From NCBI GenBank assembly GCA_016715765.1, contig JADJZJ010000005.1, forward strand, positions 1 to 64,000: a stretch of 64,000 bases of DNA, in the 5' to 3' direction. Both the position numbers and the translations under genes were made by a program. Source of the stretch: Opitutaceae bacterium. GTDB lineage: Bacteria; Verrucomicrobiota; Verrucomicrobiia; Opitutales; Opitutaceae. Below the pieces are notes generated by a model. It made no database searches and was not told the origin of the DNA. It worked only from the letters and a program-made list of their open reading frames with translations. The first letter of the stretch is position 1; every line of letters starts with the position of its first letter. Shown here in pieces: positions 39,068-46,301 of the stretch.

Positions 39068-39880
39068 ATGCCGGAAGCCAAGGACATTCCCGAAAAGCCC
39101 GCGGGACGGTTGGTTACGGCCGATACCCTGGCGGTGGCGCCGGCGGTGCTCGGCCAGCCGCTGGCCGAGCCCTGGCGTCGGCTGGCCGCCATGGCGCTGG
39201 ATATCGCGGTGGTGGGCCTGCTTTCCCTCCTGGCGACGCCGTTTCTGGGGCTGGCCACCGGGGTGCTGGTCGTGGTCCTGCTGGGCGGCAGGAGGGAAGT
39301 GCCCATGGCGATGAAGGTTTTCCGCTGGATGCTCCGCGGCATCGGCGCACTGCTCATCGCGCTGTCGGTGCTGGCCCTCGGCCATGTCTCCAGCGTGCAA
39401 TCCCGCGGTCTGAATCTTGATGTGTTCACCGGCCGGGCGGAGAGCGAGGCCTTGCGGAAGACGGTTTATGTTTCCCCGAATCCCGCGATGGGGGAGTTGC
39501 GCCGGGCCAATGCCGAACTGCAGGAGCAGGTGGAGACGCTGAAAAAGGAATACCGCGAGCAGCAGTCCGCGGGTTCTTCCTGGCTTTACCGGGCCCGGGG
39601 TTTCACCCGGGCGCTGGGCGTGACCTTCGGCTGGTCGGGAATCTATTTCACGCTCATCCTCGGCGTCTGGCACGGGCGTTCGATCGGCAAATTCCTGCTG
39701 CGGATCCGGGTGGTGAAGATCAACGGGACGCCGCTGACCTTCTTTGACGCCTTCATCCGCCAGGGCGGCTATGTGGCCGGGGTGGCGATGGGCATGATCG
39801 GATTCCTCAAGGTCCTGTGGGAACCCAACCGGCAGGCGGTGGAAGACAGCATAGCCGGGACCCTGGTGATCAAGGGTTGA
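39068..39880 (+). CDS. RDD family membrane protein
   Basis: 270 residues with an RDD-type arrangement: EPWRRLAAMALDIAVVGLLS opens the first membrane segment, and the end has GRSIGKFLLRIRVVKINGTP ... FDAFIRQGGYVAGVAMG and NRQAVEDSIAGTLVI. Between the membrane halves lies a charged coiled coil (ELRRANAELQEQVETLKKEY), unusual for the family and likely cytoplasmic or periplasmic. Function unknown; some RDD proteins have been linked to ion or proton movement. The start ATG 39068 is followed by an ordinary soluble leader. Its end overlaps the convergent CDP-alcohol transferase by 11 bases. Confidence 0.78.
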   Translation: MPEAKDIPEKPAGRLVTADTLAVAPAVLGQPLAEPWRRLAAMALDIAVVGLLSLLATPFLGLATGVLVVVLLGGRREVPMAMKVFRWMLRGIGALLIALSVLALGHVSSVQSRGLNLDVFTGRAESEALRKTVYVSPNPAMGELRRANAELQEQVETLKKEYREQQSAGSSWLYRARGFTRALGVTFGWSGIYFTLILGVWHGRSIGKFLLRIRVVKINGTPLTFFDAFIRQGGYVAGVAMGMIGFLKVLWEPNRQAVEDSIAGTLVIKG

Positions 39881-40478
39881 GTTCAGCCAGCGCGTGCCGC
39901 GCCCGGTTGACGACCGTCAGAACCAGCAGTCCGACTGCGATCAACAGCAGGAGGTCGCCCCACCGGAACAGGGAGACGTCCAGGCCGGCCAGCAGCGCCA
40001 GCAGCCCGAAGAGGAAGGCGCGGTCGCTTTTCCCCAGCGGACCGTCGTAACGGCGCGAGGCGCCGATCTGCACGGCCACGACCCCGGTCATTTCGCTGAC
40101 GATGGCGAGCACGACCACGCCGACCACCAGTCCGGGATGGAGCGCGGGCAGCAGGGCAAAGGGCAGGTAAAGCGCGGCATCCGCGATCACGTCGCAGATC
40201 TCATTGAGGACCGCCCCCAGGGGTGATTTCTGGCCGTGCTCCCGCGCCAGCATGCCGTCGATGGCGTTCAGCGCCATGCGGACGAAGAGGGTGAGCGGAA
40301 CCAGCAACAGGATGACCCGGGACTCCGGCCGCCACGCCAGGAGGGCCCCCACGGCCAGCGAGAGCCCGGCGGCGGCGAGCGTGACTTGATTGGCGGTGAC
40401 ACCGCCGGCCGCGAGGCTGCGCACCAGCGGACGCAAGAGGGCCTGGAAGCGGGGTTTGATGTCGTAGAGCGTGGGCAC
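39870..40478 (-). CDS. CDP-alcohol phosphatidyltransferase family protein
   Basis: 202 residues with about six membrane segments. The family motif is visible as LNAIDGMLAREHGQKSPLGA followed by VLNEICDVIAD, but two of the four conserved aspartates (the first and the third) are Asn. I recall the same wording in the E. coli YnjF group, so this may be a genuine subfamily and not an inactive enzyme. It would join a CDP-activated lipid to an alcohol. The gene is grouped with a CdsA-type enzyme and an acyltransferase, which together can make and use CDP-diacylglycerol; the product lipid is unknown. Confidence 0.8.
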   Translation of the reverse strand: MPTLYDIKPRFQALLRPLVRSLAAGGVTANQVTLAAAGLSLAVGALLAWRPESRVILLLVPLTLFVRMALNAIDGMLAREHGQKSPLGAVLNEICDVIADAALYLPFALLPALHPGLVVGVVVLAIVSEMTGVVAVQIGASRRYDGPLGKSDRAFLFGLLALLAGLDVSLFRWGDLLLLIAVGLLVLTVVNRARHALAELNP

Positions 40479-40481
40479 GGG

Positions 40482-41420
40482 TCAGGTGTAGTAATAGCGC
40501 ACGAGGTGGAAGAAAACCGGGGCGGCGAAGCACAGCGAATCAATGCGATCCATGATGCCCCCGTGGCCTTCGATCAGGGAGCCGAAATCCTTCACGCCCC
40601 GGTCGCGCTTGATGGCGGACATGACCAGGCCGCCGAAAAATCCCATCAGCGTGATCATCAGGGCCAGCACGGCGGCCTGCCACGGCTTGAAGGGCGTGGC
40701 CCACCACAAGGCCGCGCCGATGGCCGTCGCCGTGAGCACGCCGCCGACGAAGCCCTCCACGGTCTTGTTCGGGCTCAGCGTCGGCGCGACCTTCCGCCGG
40801 CCCAGGAGCTTGCCCCACACGTACTGCAGCACATCGCTCAGCTGCACGATGAGGACCAGGAAGAGGAGCAGCTTGGCGTTTTCGTCCTCGTAACCGGGAA
40901 TGGCCAGCATGAGCAGCGCGGGTGCGTGGCTCAGGAAGAACACGCAGACCATCAGGCCCCATTGGATCTTGGCGGTGCGCTCCAGGTAATGTTCGCAGTC
41001 CCCGGCCGTGGCGCTGCGGATGGGCAGCAGGACAAAGGCATAGACCGGGATCAGGATCGAGTAGAGTCCGTACCATTGCAGCCAGATCAGGCCGTAGTTC
41101 ACGGGGATCAGGGCGAAGAACGCCCAGAACAGCGAGGCGTGGTCGCCGCGGCGGGTGGGGGTCAGGGTGATGAATTCCCGGAGCGCCAGGAAGGAGATGG
41201 CCGCAAAGAGCACCACGGAGCCGGTGCCGCCCGTCAGGAGGGCGAAGCCGAAGACGGCGACCATGACCCACCAGGCCCGCACCCGGGCGGCCAGGTTTGC
41301 GATGACGGCATTGGCCGTGCCGCCGGGGCGGCGCTGGAGCAGGGCGGTGACGATGCTGGCCAGGAGCAGCAGGATCAGGATGCCGCCCAGGAGCCAGAGC
41401 ACTTCGCGATCGATCTTCAT
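40482..41420 (-). CDS. cdsA: Phosphatidate cytidylyltransferase
   Basis: 312 residues, about eight membrane segments. It activates phosphatidic acid with CTP to CDP-diacylglycerol. The C-terminal signature is present as SAIKRDRGVKDFGSLIEGHG followed by GIMDRIDS, with Glu in place of the usual Pro before GHGG. The phrase QYVWGKLLGRRKVAPTLSPN with KTVEGFVGG precedes it. It is three bases from the CDP-alcohol transferase and overlaps the upstream acyltransferase by four bases, so the three are one operon. The variant signature together with its partner suggests the YnbB-like branch rather than the main housekeeping CdsA. Confidence 0.87.
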   Translation of the reverse strand: MKIDREVLWLLGGILILLLLASIVTALLQRRPGGTANAVIANLAARVRAWWVMVAVFGFALLTGGTGSVVLFAAISFLALREFITLTPTRRGDHASLFWAFFALIPVNYGLIWLQWYGLYSILIPVYAFVLLPIRSATAGDCEHYLERTAKIQWGLMVCVFFLSHAPALLMLAIPGYEDENAKLLLFLVLIVQLSDVLQYVWGKLLGRRKVAPTLSPNKTVEGFVGGVLTATAIGAALWWATPFKPWQAAVLALMITLMGFFGGLVMSAIKRDRGVKDFGSLIEGHGGIMDRIDSLCFAAPVFFHLVRYYYT

Positions 41421-42029
41421 TGGAAATTGGTATGCGCCATGGCGGCGATGGACTCGCGGGCGCGTCGCAGGAAGCTGTCGCGGGCTTCCTTTTCACCCAG
41501 CTGCAGCGGCGGGCCATGGTGCACGGTCGCGATGAGGGGCACGGGAATGTGGCCGCCCTTGGGCAAAATGCGGTTGAGATTCTCCAGGTAAAGCGGAACG
41601 AGGGGCACGGCCGGACGGGCCCGGGCCAGGTGGGTAGAGGCCGCCCTTGAATTCCGCCAGGTGCCCGTCCGGGCTGCGGGAACCCTCCGGAAAGACGATC
41701 AGCGAGGAGCCCTCGTCCAGCGCCGTGAGCATGGGCTCCATGGGATTGTTGGCCGTGGTCACGTGCTGGCGTTCGATCAGCACGGCACGGAACACCGTGG
41801 CGGCCAGCCAGCGGCGCAGGCGGTTGCGATTCCAGTAGTCGCGCCCCGCGACCGGCCGCACGCGGCGGCGGTAGGCCGGGGGCAGGCAGGACCAGATGAT
41901 GACGAAATCCAGGTGACTCGAGTGGTTGGCGAAATAGATCGTCGGACCAGCCGGCAAGCCGCCGGCGTCGAGGGCGCGGACGCCGCACAGGACGCGCACG
42001 CTGGTGGCCAGAAAATCACGGGCCGGCAT
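41417..42029 (-). CDS. 1-acyl-sn-glycerol-3-phosphate acyltransferase-like protein (frameshifted)
   Basis: PlsC-family enzyme adding the second acyl chain to make phosphatidic acid, the substrate of the next gene. From ATG 42029 (MPARDFLATSVRVL) the acyltransferase motifs are seen: IYFANHSSHLDFVII (NHx4D), FPEGSRSPDGHLAEFKGGL. After FKGGLY the frame must shift by one near 41625 to continue HLARARPAVPLVPLYLENLN ... KEARDSFLRRARESIAAMA, ending four bases inside cdsA. About 203 residues after repair. The extra base lies in a TACCCACC stretch. Confidence 0.8.
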
Positions 42030-42089
42030 GGGGCGAATTTCGCGCAGGGGGCCGACCGGCGACAAGGCTAAAGCGGGGCCGCGGACCCA

Positions 42090-42127
42090 TAAAAACAGTG
42101 AACCCGGGACCTTGCGGTCCCGGGTTC
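42090..42127 (-). terminator. Strong terminator on the minus strand, upstream of plsC
   Basis: GAACCCGGGACC pairs perfectly with GGTCCCGGGTTC around a four-base loop; on the minus strand ACTGTTTTTATG follows. It must end a transcript made from 42128-43117, where no protein gene is credible. Confidence 0.82.
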
Positions 42128-43080
42128 AAAGGGGGGTGGGCGTTCGCCACGCGCTCTTTCCCGGCGGCACAACATTGGGCGCTCTCGCTTTCGCGGGCTG
42201 TGTGCTCCCCGACGCCACTCAACGCGGCATGCGCTGATCTCGGTCTCATGGCGGGACCGTCCCGGCCGTTTCCGGCTGGGATTTATCGAGTGAGGCCTCT
42301 TCGCCCGGTTCGGTCGGCTCCTGCCGGAGTCAACTCGCCGGACGGGGTGCAGACACGCCTGCAATCCGTCGATTTCTTCGCGTCGGCACCTAAACCGCAA
42401 GGACGGCGCCGGCTGGTAGCCGGCCGTTGGCCCTGCGTTACGGGTCTGACCTCTTAACTCTCAGGCTGCGTTCGCTTTGCAGTAAGGTGATGTGGTTTTT
42501 CACACCGCCCCATGAGGAGGTTGACGGGCTTTGCCAGGCCCGCTCACTCCGCGCCGCCACGCCTCCCTTGCGCGCCCCGCTTTTTGCAAAGCCGGGCCTT
42601 TTGGCGGGGGTTGTCCCGCCGGGATGCGCGACTGCGTTCTGGTCTGCGCAGTAGCAACCATAACCCTCTGGGTAACTGCGTCGGTCCGCAGGTCGAAACG
42701 TCCTGTGGACCTGACTCGGCTCGACACGGTTTCTAATCGCGTCTTGCCGCTCAGCTCCTGATTCGTGCTGAACTGACCGGTCACGACACCGGCCAGAGGA
42801 GCTGGTGATATCTGCCTGCATCGTGCGTTGCCGCACGCGAGGGGAGGGCGACACCAGCTGTCGCCGACCTTTCCCCGGTCGCCCGGGATTATCCCAGTCG
42901 TGCTCTCAGCGAACCGTTTCAGGCCGCTGCGCTGCGACTGTTCTATCAAGGAACAGGAGCGACCATGACCGGGAGCGGTGATTTGGAAAGCAGTTGTTCT
43001 CCACAACTTCTCCACCGGCGTAAGCGGTGAATAACTTGGGAGCAATCCGGCTCACCGGTTATTCACAACGGCCTTGCCTC
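42128..43080 (-). ncRNA. Candidate structured non-coding RNA, identity unknown
   Basis: This stretch of about 950 bases has no ORF with protein-like composition on either strand, but ends in a strong minus-strand terminator. The minus-strand RNA could form many hairpins: GTGAATAAC/GTTATTCAC around 43027-43066, GTTGT/ACAAC near 42996-43006, CAGCTCCT/AGGAGCTG around 42750-42805 enclosing CCGGT/ACCGG, GCACA/TGTGC with a GCGAAAGC tetraloop hairpin around 42160-42205. I looked for RNase P RNA (AGGAAAGUC, ACAGAA cores) and tmRNA (T-arm, tag frame) and found neither, on either strand. It may be a divergent form of one of these, several small RNAs or something new. Extent of the transcript is uncertain. 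Confidence 0.35.
42997..43067. other. Cluster of DnaA-box-like 9-mers
   Basis: TTATTCACA at 43059-43067 matches the TTATNCACA consensus; TTATTCACC (inverted, 43026-43034), TTCTCCACA (42997-43005) and TTCTCCACC (43008-43016) differ by one to three bases. Four in 71 bases ahead of hrpB. No dnaA, dnaN or AT-rich unwinding region is visible, and two of them form the arms of an RNA hairpin, so the cluster may be a by-product of that structure. Confidence 0.3.
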
Positions 43081-43117
43081 GGGCGGGAAGAGTCCGACCC
43101 TGTGGCTTTTCCGCCGC

Positions 43118-45704
43118 ATGTCTCCGCGCGAACTGCCCATCTACGAACTCGAATCCGCCGTCGTCTCCACCCTCCGGGCGGGCGGGCGGCTCATCGTGCA
43201 GGCGCCGACGGGCTCGGGCAAATCCACCCAGATTCCGCAAATGCTGCTGCGGCACGGGTTTCTCGACGGCGGCGAGGTGGTGGTGCTGCAGCCGCGCCGG
43301 CTGGCGGCCCGGCTGCTGGCCAAGCGCGTGGCCGAGGAGGTCGGCACGCGCCTGGGGGATGTCGTGGGCTACCAGATCCGGTTGGAGTCGCGGATCAGTG
43401 CCGCGACGCGGATCCGGTTCGTGACCGAGGGCATTCTGCTCCGGCAGATGTCGTTCGATGCGACCCTGCGTGGAATCAACGTCCTCGTGTTCGACGAATT
43501 TCACGAGCGGCACCTGTACGGCGACATCTCCCTGGCCCGGGCGCTGCAGATCCAGCAAACCATCCGGCCGGACCTGAAGATTGTCGTCATGTCGGCGACG
43601 CTCGATACCGCGGTGCTGAAGGACTACCTCGCCCCATGCGATGTGCTCACCTCGCAGGGACGGATGTATCCGGTGCGCATCGGGTACCTGGCCAAGACCC
43701 CCAATTTCGAGGCCGATCCCGTCTGGGCCGTGGCCGCGCGGGAGTGCGAGCGCATCGCGGCGGAAACCCCGGGCGACCTGCTGGTCTTCATGCCCGGCGC
43801 CTATGAGATCAGCCGCACGGTGCAGGAGGTGCAGGGTTCGCACGCGCTGCGCGGGTTCGCGTGCTTTCCGCTGCACGGCGAACTGCCGCCCGAGCAGCAG
43901 GACCGGGCCGTGGCCCGCTACGATACCCGGAAGATCATTGTCTCCACCAACGTGGCGGAAACCTCGCTGACCATTGATGGCGTCACCGCGGTCGTGGACT
44001 GCGGACTGGCCCGCATGGCGCGGTTCGATCCGCACCGCGGCATCAACACGCTGCTCATCGAGAAGATTTCCGTGGCCAGCGCCGACCAGCGCGCCGGCCG
44101 GGCCGGGCGGACCGCCCCGGGGGTGTGCCTGCGGCTGTGGACCGAGCGCGAACACGCGCAGCGGGCGCTGCAGGAATTGCCGGAGGTGAAGCGCCTCGAC
44201 CTGGCCGAGGTGGTGCTGACGCTCAAGGCGAGCGGGATCGACGACGTGGCCGGGTTCCCCTGGCTCGAAAAACCTGATCCGAAGGCGCTGGAGCGGGCGG
44301 AAACGCTGCTGGCGGATCTGGGGGCGCTCTGCAGGAGCGGCTTTACGCCGCGATGGTGCGGCTGAATCGCGGCATAAAGCCGCTCCTACAATCACCGAGG
44401 TCGGCCGCAAGATGCTGCGCTTCCCCGTGCACCCGCGGTACGCGCGCATGTTCCTGGCGGCGCAGGAGCGGGGCTGCGTGCGGTCCGTCGCCCTCATGGC
44501 GGCGCTGACCCAGGGGCGGAATTTCCTGCTGCGCGGCGTGGACAAGCGCACCGATGAGGCGCGGGACGACCTGTTCGGGGAGGAGCACGAGAGCGACTTT
44601 TTCATGCTGATGCGGGCCTGGCGCTATGCGGACAAGGCGAACTACGCGATGGAGGCCTGCCGCCGGCTGGGCCTGCACGCGCAGGGGGCCCGGCAGGTGG
44701 GACCGCTGTTTGAGCAGTTCCTGGCCATCGCCGAAAAGGAGGGGCTCGATGTCAGCGAACGCCGCGTGGACGGGGAGGCCGTGCGCAAGTGCGTGCTGGC
44801 CGGCTTTTCCGACCAGCTGGCGAAGCGGCTCGACGGCGGCACGCTGCGCTGCGAGCTGGTGCACAACCGCCGCGGACTGCTCGCGCGCGAAAGCTGCATT
44901 CAAAAGTCCCCCCTGCTGGTGGCGGCGGAGATCAGCGAGATCGAGGGCCGGGGCGGCGAGGTGAACGTGCTGCTCTCGCTGGCGACGGCGGTCGAGGAAT
45001 CCTGGCTGAAGGAGATTTTCCCGGAAGATTACCGCGAGGTGCGCGGCGTGACCTACGACGAATCCATGAAGCGCGTGGTCTCGCGCCGGGAGCGGCGGTT
45101 CCGCGACCTGGTGCTCGAGGCCAAAACCAGCAGCGAGGACGCGCCGCTCAACGAGGCGGCGGCCCTGCTGACGAAGGAAGTGCTGGCCGGGCGCATCAAG
45201 CTGGAGGCTTGGGACGAGGCGGTCGAGCAATGGATCCTGCGCGTAAACCGGCTCGCGGAATGGTTTCCGGAACTGGAGGTCAATCCCATCGCCGACGCCG
45301 ACCGCGCCACCCTGATCGAGCAGGTTTGCTACGGCGAACTCAGCGCGCGCGACGTGAAGGACAAGCCGGTCATGCCCGTGCTGCGCGACTGGCTGACGGC
45401 CGAGCAACTCGCGGTGATCGACGATTATCTGCCGGAGAAACTGACCATGGCAAATGGCCGCAAAGCCAAACTCACCTATGCCAAGGAGGGACCGCCGGTG
45501 CTCAGCGCCCGGATCCAGGAACTGTACGGCGTGAACTCAACGTTCTCGCTGGGCCATGGCCGCGTGCCGGTGAAGATCGAGGTGCTCGCGCCGAATCACC
45601 GCCCGATCCAGGTGACCGACGATCTCAGCGTCTTCTGGCGCGACATGTATCCGAAGGTCAAAGCGGAATTGTCCCGGCGCTATCCCCGTCATGAATGGCG
45701 GTAG
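43118..45704 (+). pseudogene. hrpB: ATP-dependent helicase HrpB, interrupted by a palindromic insert
   Basis: DEAH-type helicase. The first part (43118-44330) has Walker A APTGSGKSTQIPQ, DEFHERH, MSATLDTAVL, STNVAETSLTIDG and QRAGRAGRTAPG, then the ratchet domain up to LLADLGAL. The second part (44391-45704) resumes with ITEVGRKMLRFPVHPRYARM and runs through the HrpB-specific C-terminal domain to YPKVKAELSRRYPRHEWR. Between them a palindrome of about 60 bases shifts the frame by one and brings a TGA at 44363. The first piece might still make a helicase core. Start MSPRELPIYELESAV. Confidence 0.85.
44331..44390. mobile_element. REP-like palindrome inserted in hrpB
   Basis: AGGAGCGGCTTTACGCCGCG and CGCGGCATAAAGCCGCTCCT are nearly perfect inverse complements around a short centre, with CTAC at the right end. 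The helicase reads normally up to 44330 and from 44391, so the boundaries are set by the host gene. A few HrpB residues between GAL and ITEVGR seem to be missing or replaced. Confidence 0.85.
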
Positions 45705-45707
45705 AGG

Positions 45708-46223
45708 TCAGTCGAGCGGACGGAAATTGGATTGGTTCCGGGACGGACCGCCGGTCACGTAGCTGCTTTTGACGGGGCTGACCGGCTGGCCGGTCGCGGC
45801 GTCCACGACCGACATGTCGCAAAAGCGCCGTTCGCCCTCGCCCTCAAGGCGGGGCTTGATGTTCAGCACATAGGTGCCGCCGGCTTTGGCTTCAAAGCTC
45901 AGCGCCGTGCGGGCGGTGAAGACGGAGTAGCTGTATTCGGCGGAGATTTCGTGCGGCCCCGGGGTGATGGCGATGGGCTGTTCAGCGTTTTCCTTCGCGT
46001 TGAGCACAAACTTGCCGTCGATCATCAGCACATAACCCAGATGCGGCGCGGCAAAAAGCCCGGACACCTCGATCTTCGATCCCTTGATCCATGTGCCCTG
46101 CGCGGTGCCGGCGGGCGGGTGCCGGTAAAGCTGGTCGGCCGGGATGGCGTCATCCGTCGCACAACCGGCGAGCAGGATGAAAATCAGGGTGGCAAGGGAG
46201 CGTGATAAGGCCGTGACGGACAT
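45708..46223 (-). CDS. Predicted lipoprotein of unknown function
   Basis: 171 residues from ATG 46223, with GGAG about 11 bases upstream. Lipobox LLAGC after a short hydrophobic run, so it should be lipidated. The body is beta-rich (TWIKGSKIEVSGLFAAPHLG, FVLNAKENAEQPIAITPGPH, YVLNIKPRLEGEGERRFCDM) and resembles small periplasmic carbohydrate- or envelope-associated lipoproteins without matching a family I know. It is convergent with hrpB. Confidence 0.6.
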   Translation of the reverse strand: MSVTALSRSLATLIFILLAGCATDDAIPADQLYRHPPAGTAQGTWIKGSKIEVSGLFAAPHLGYVLMIDGKFVLNAKENAEQPIAITPGPHEISAEYSYSVFTARTALSFEAKAGGTYVLNIKPRLEGEGERRFCDMSVVDAATGQPVSPVKSSYVTGGPSRNQSNFRPLD

Positions 46224-46301
46224 GGGATTCAATTTCTCCAAGGGTTGATGCTGCCCCTTGGAGTCGCGGCGGTCAAGAATGCGCCCTTGGTTTGTGATTG
46301 A

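Noticed and set aside
37120..39429. Longer form of typA starting at 39429
   Set aside because: The extension is antisense to the RDD gene; TypA always begins close to the G1 loop, as from ATG 38940.
40236..41591. A 451-codon open frame antisense to cdsA
   Set aside because: Rich in Gln/Gly/His/Glu as a mirror of membrane-helix codons; not a protein.
42128..43080. RNase P RNA or tmRNA
   Set aside because: I could not find the AGGAAAGUC/ACAGAA cores, nor a tmRNA T-arm with CCA end and tag frame, on either strand. Kept only as an unknown RNA candidate.
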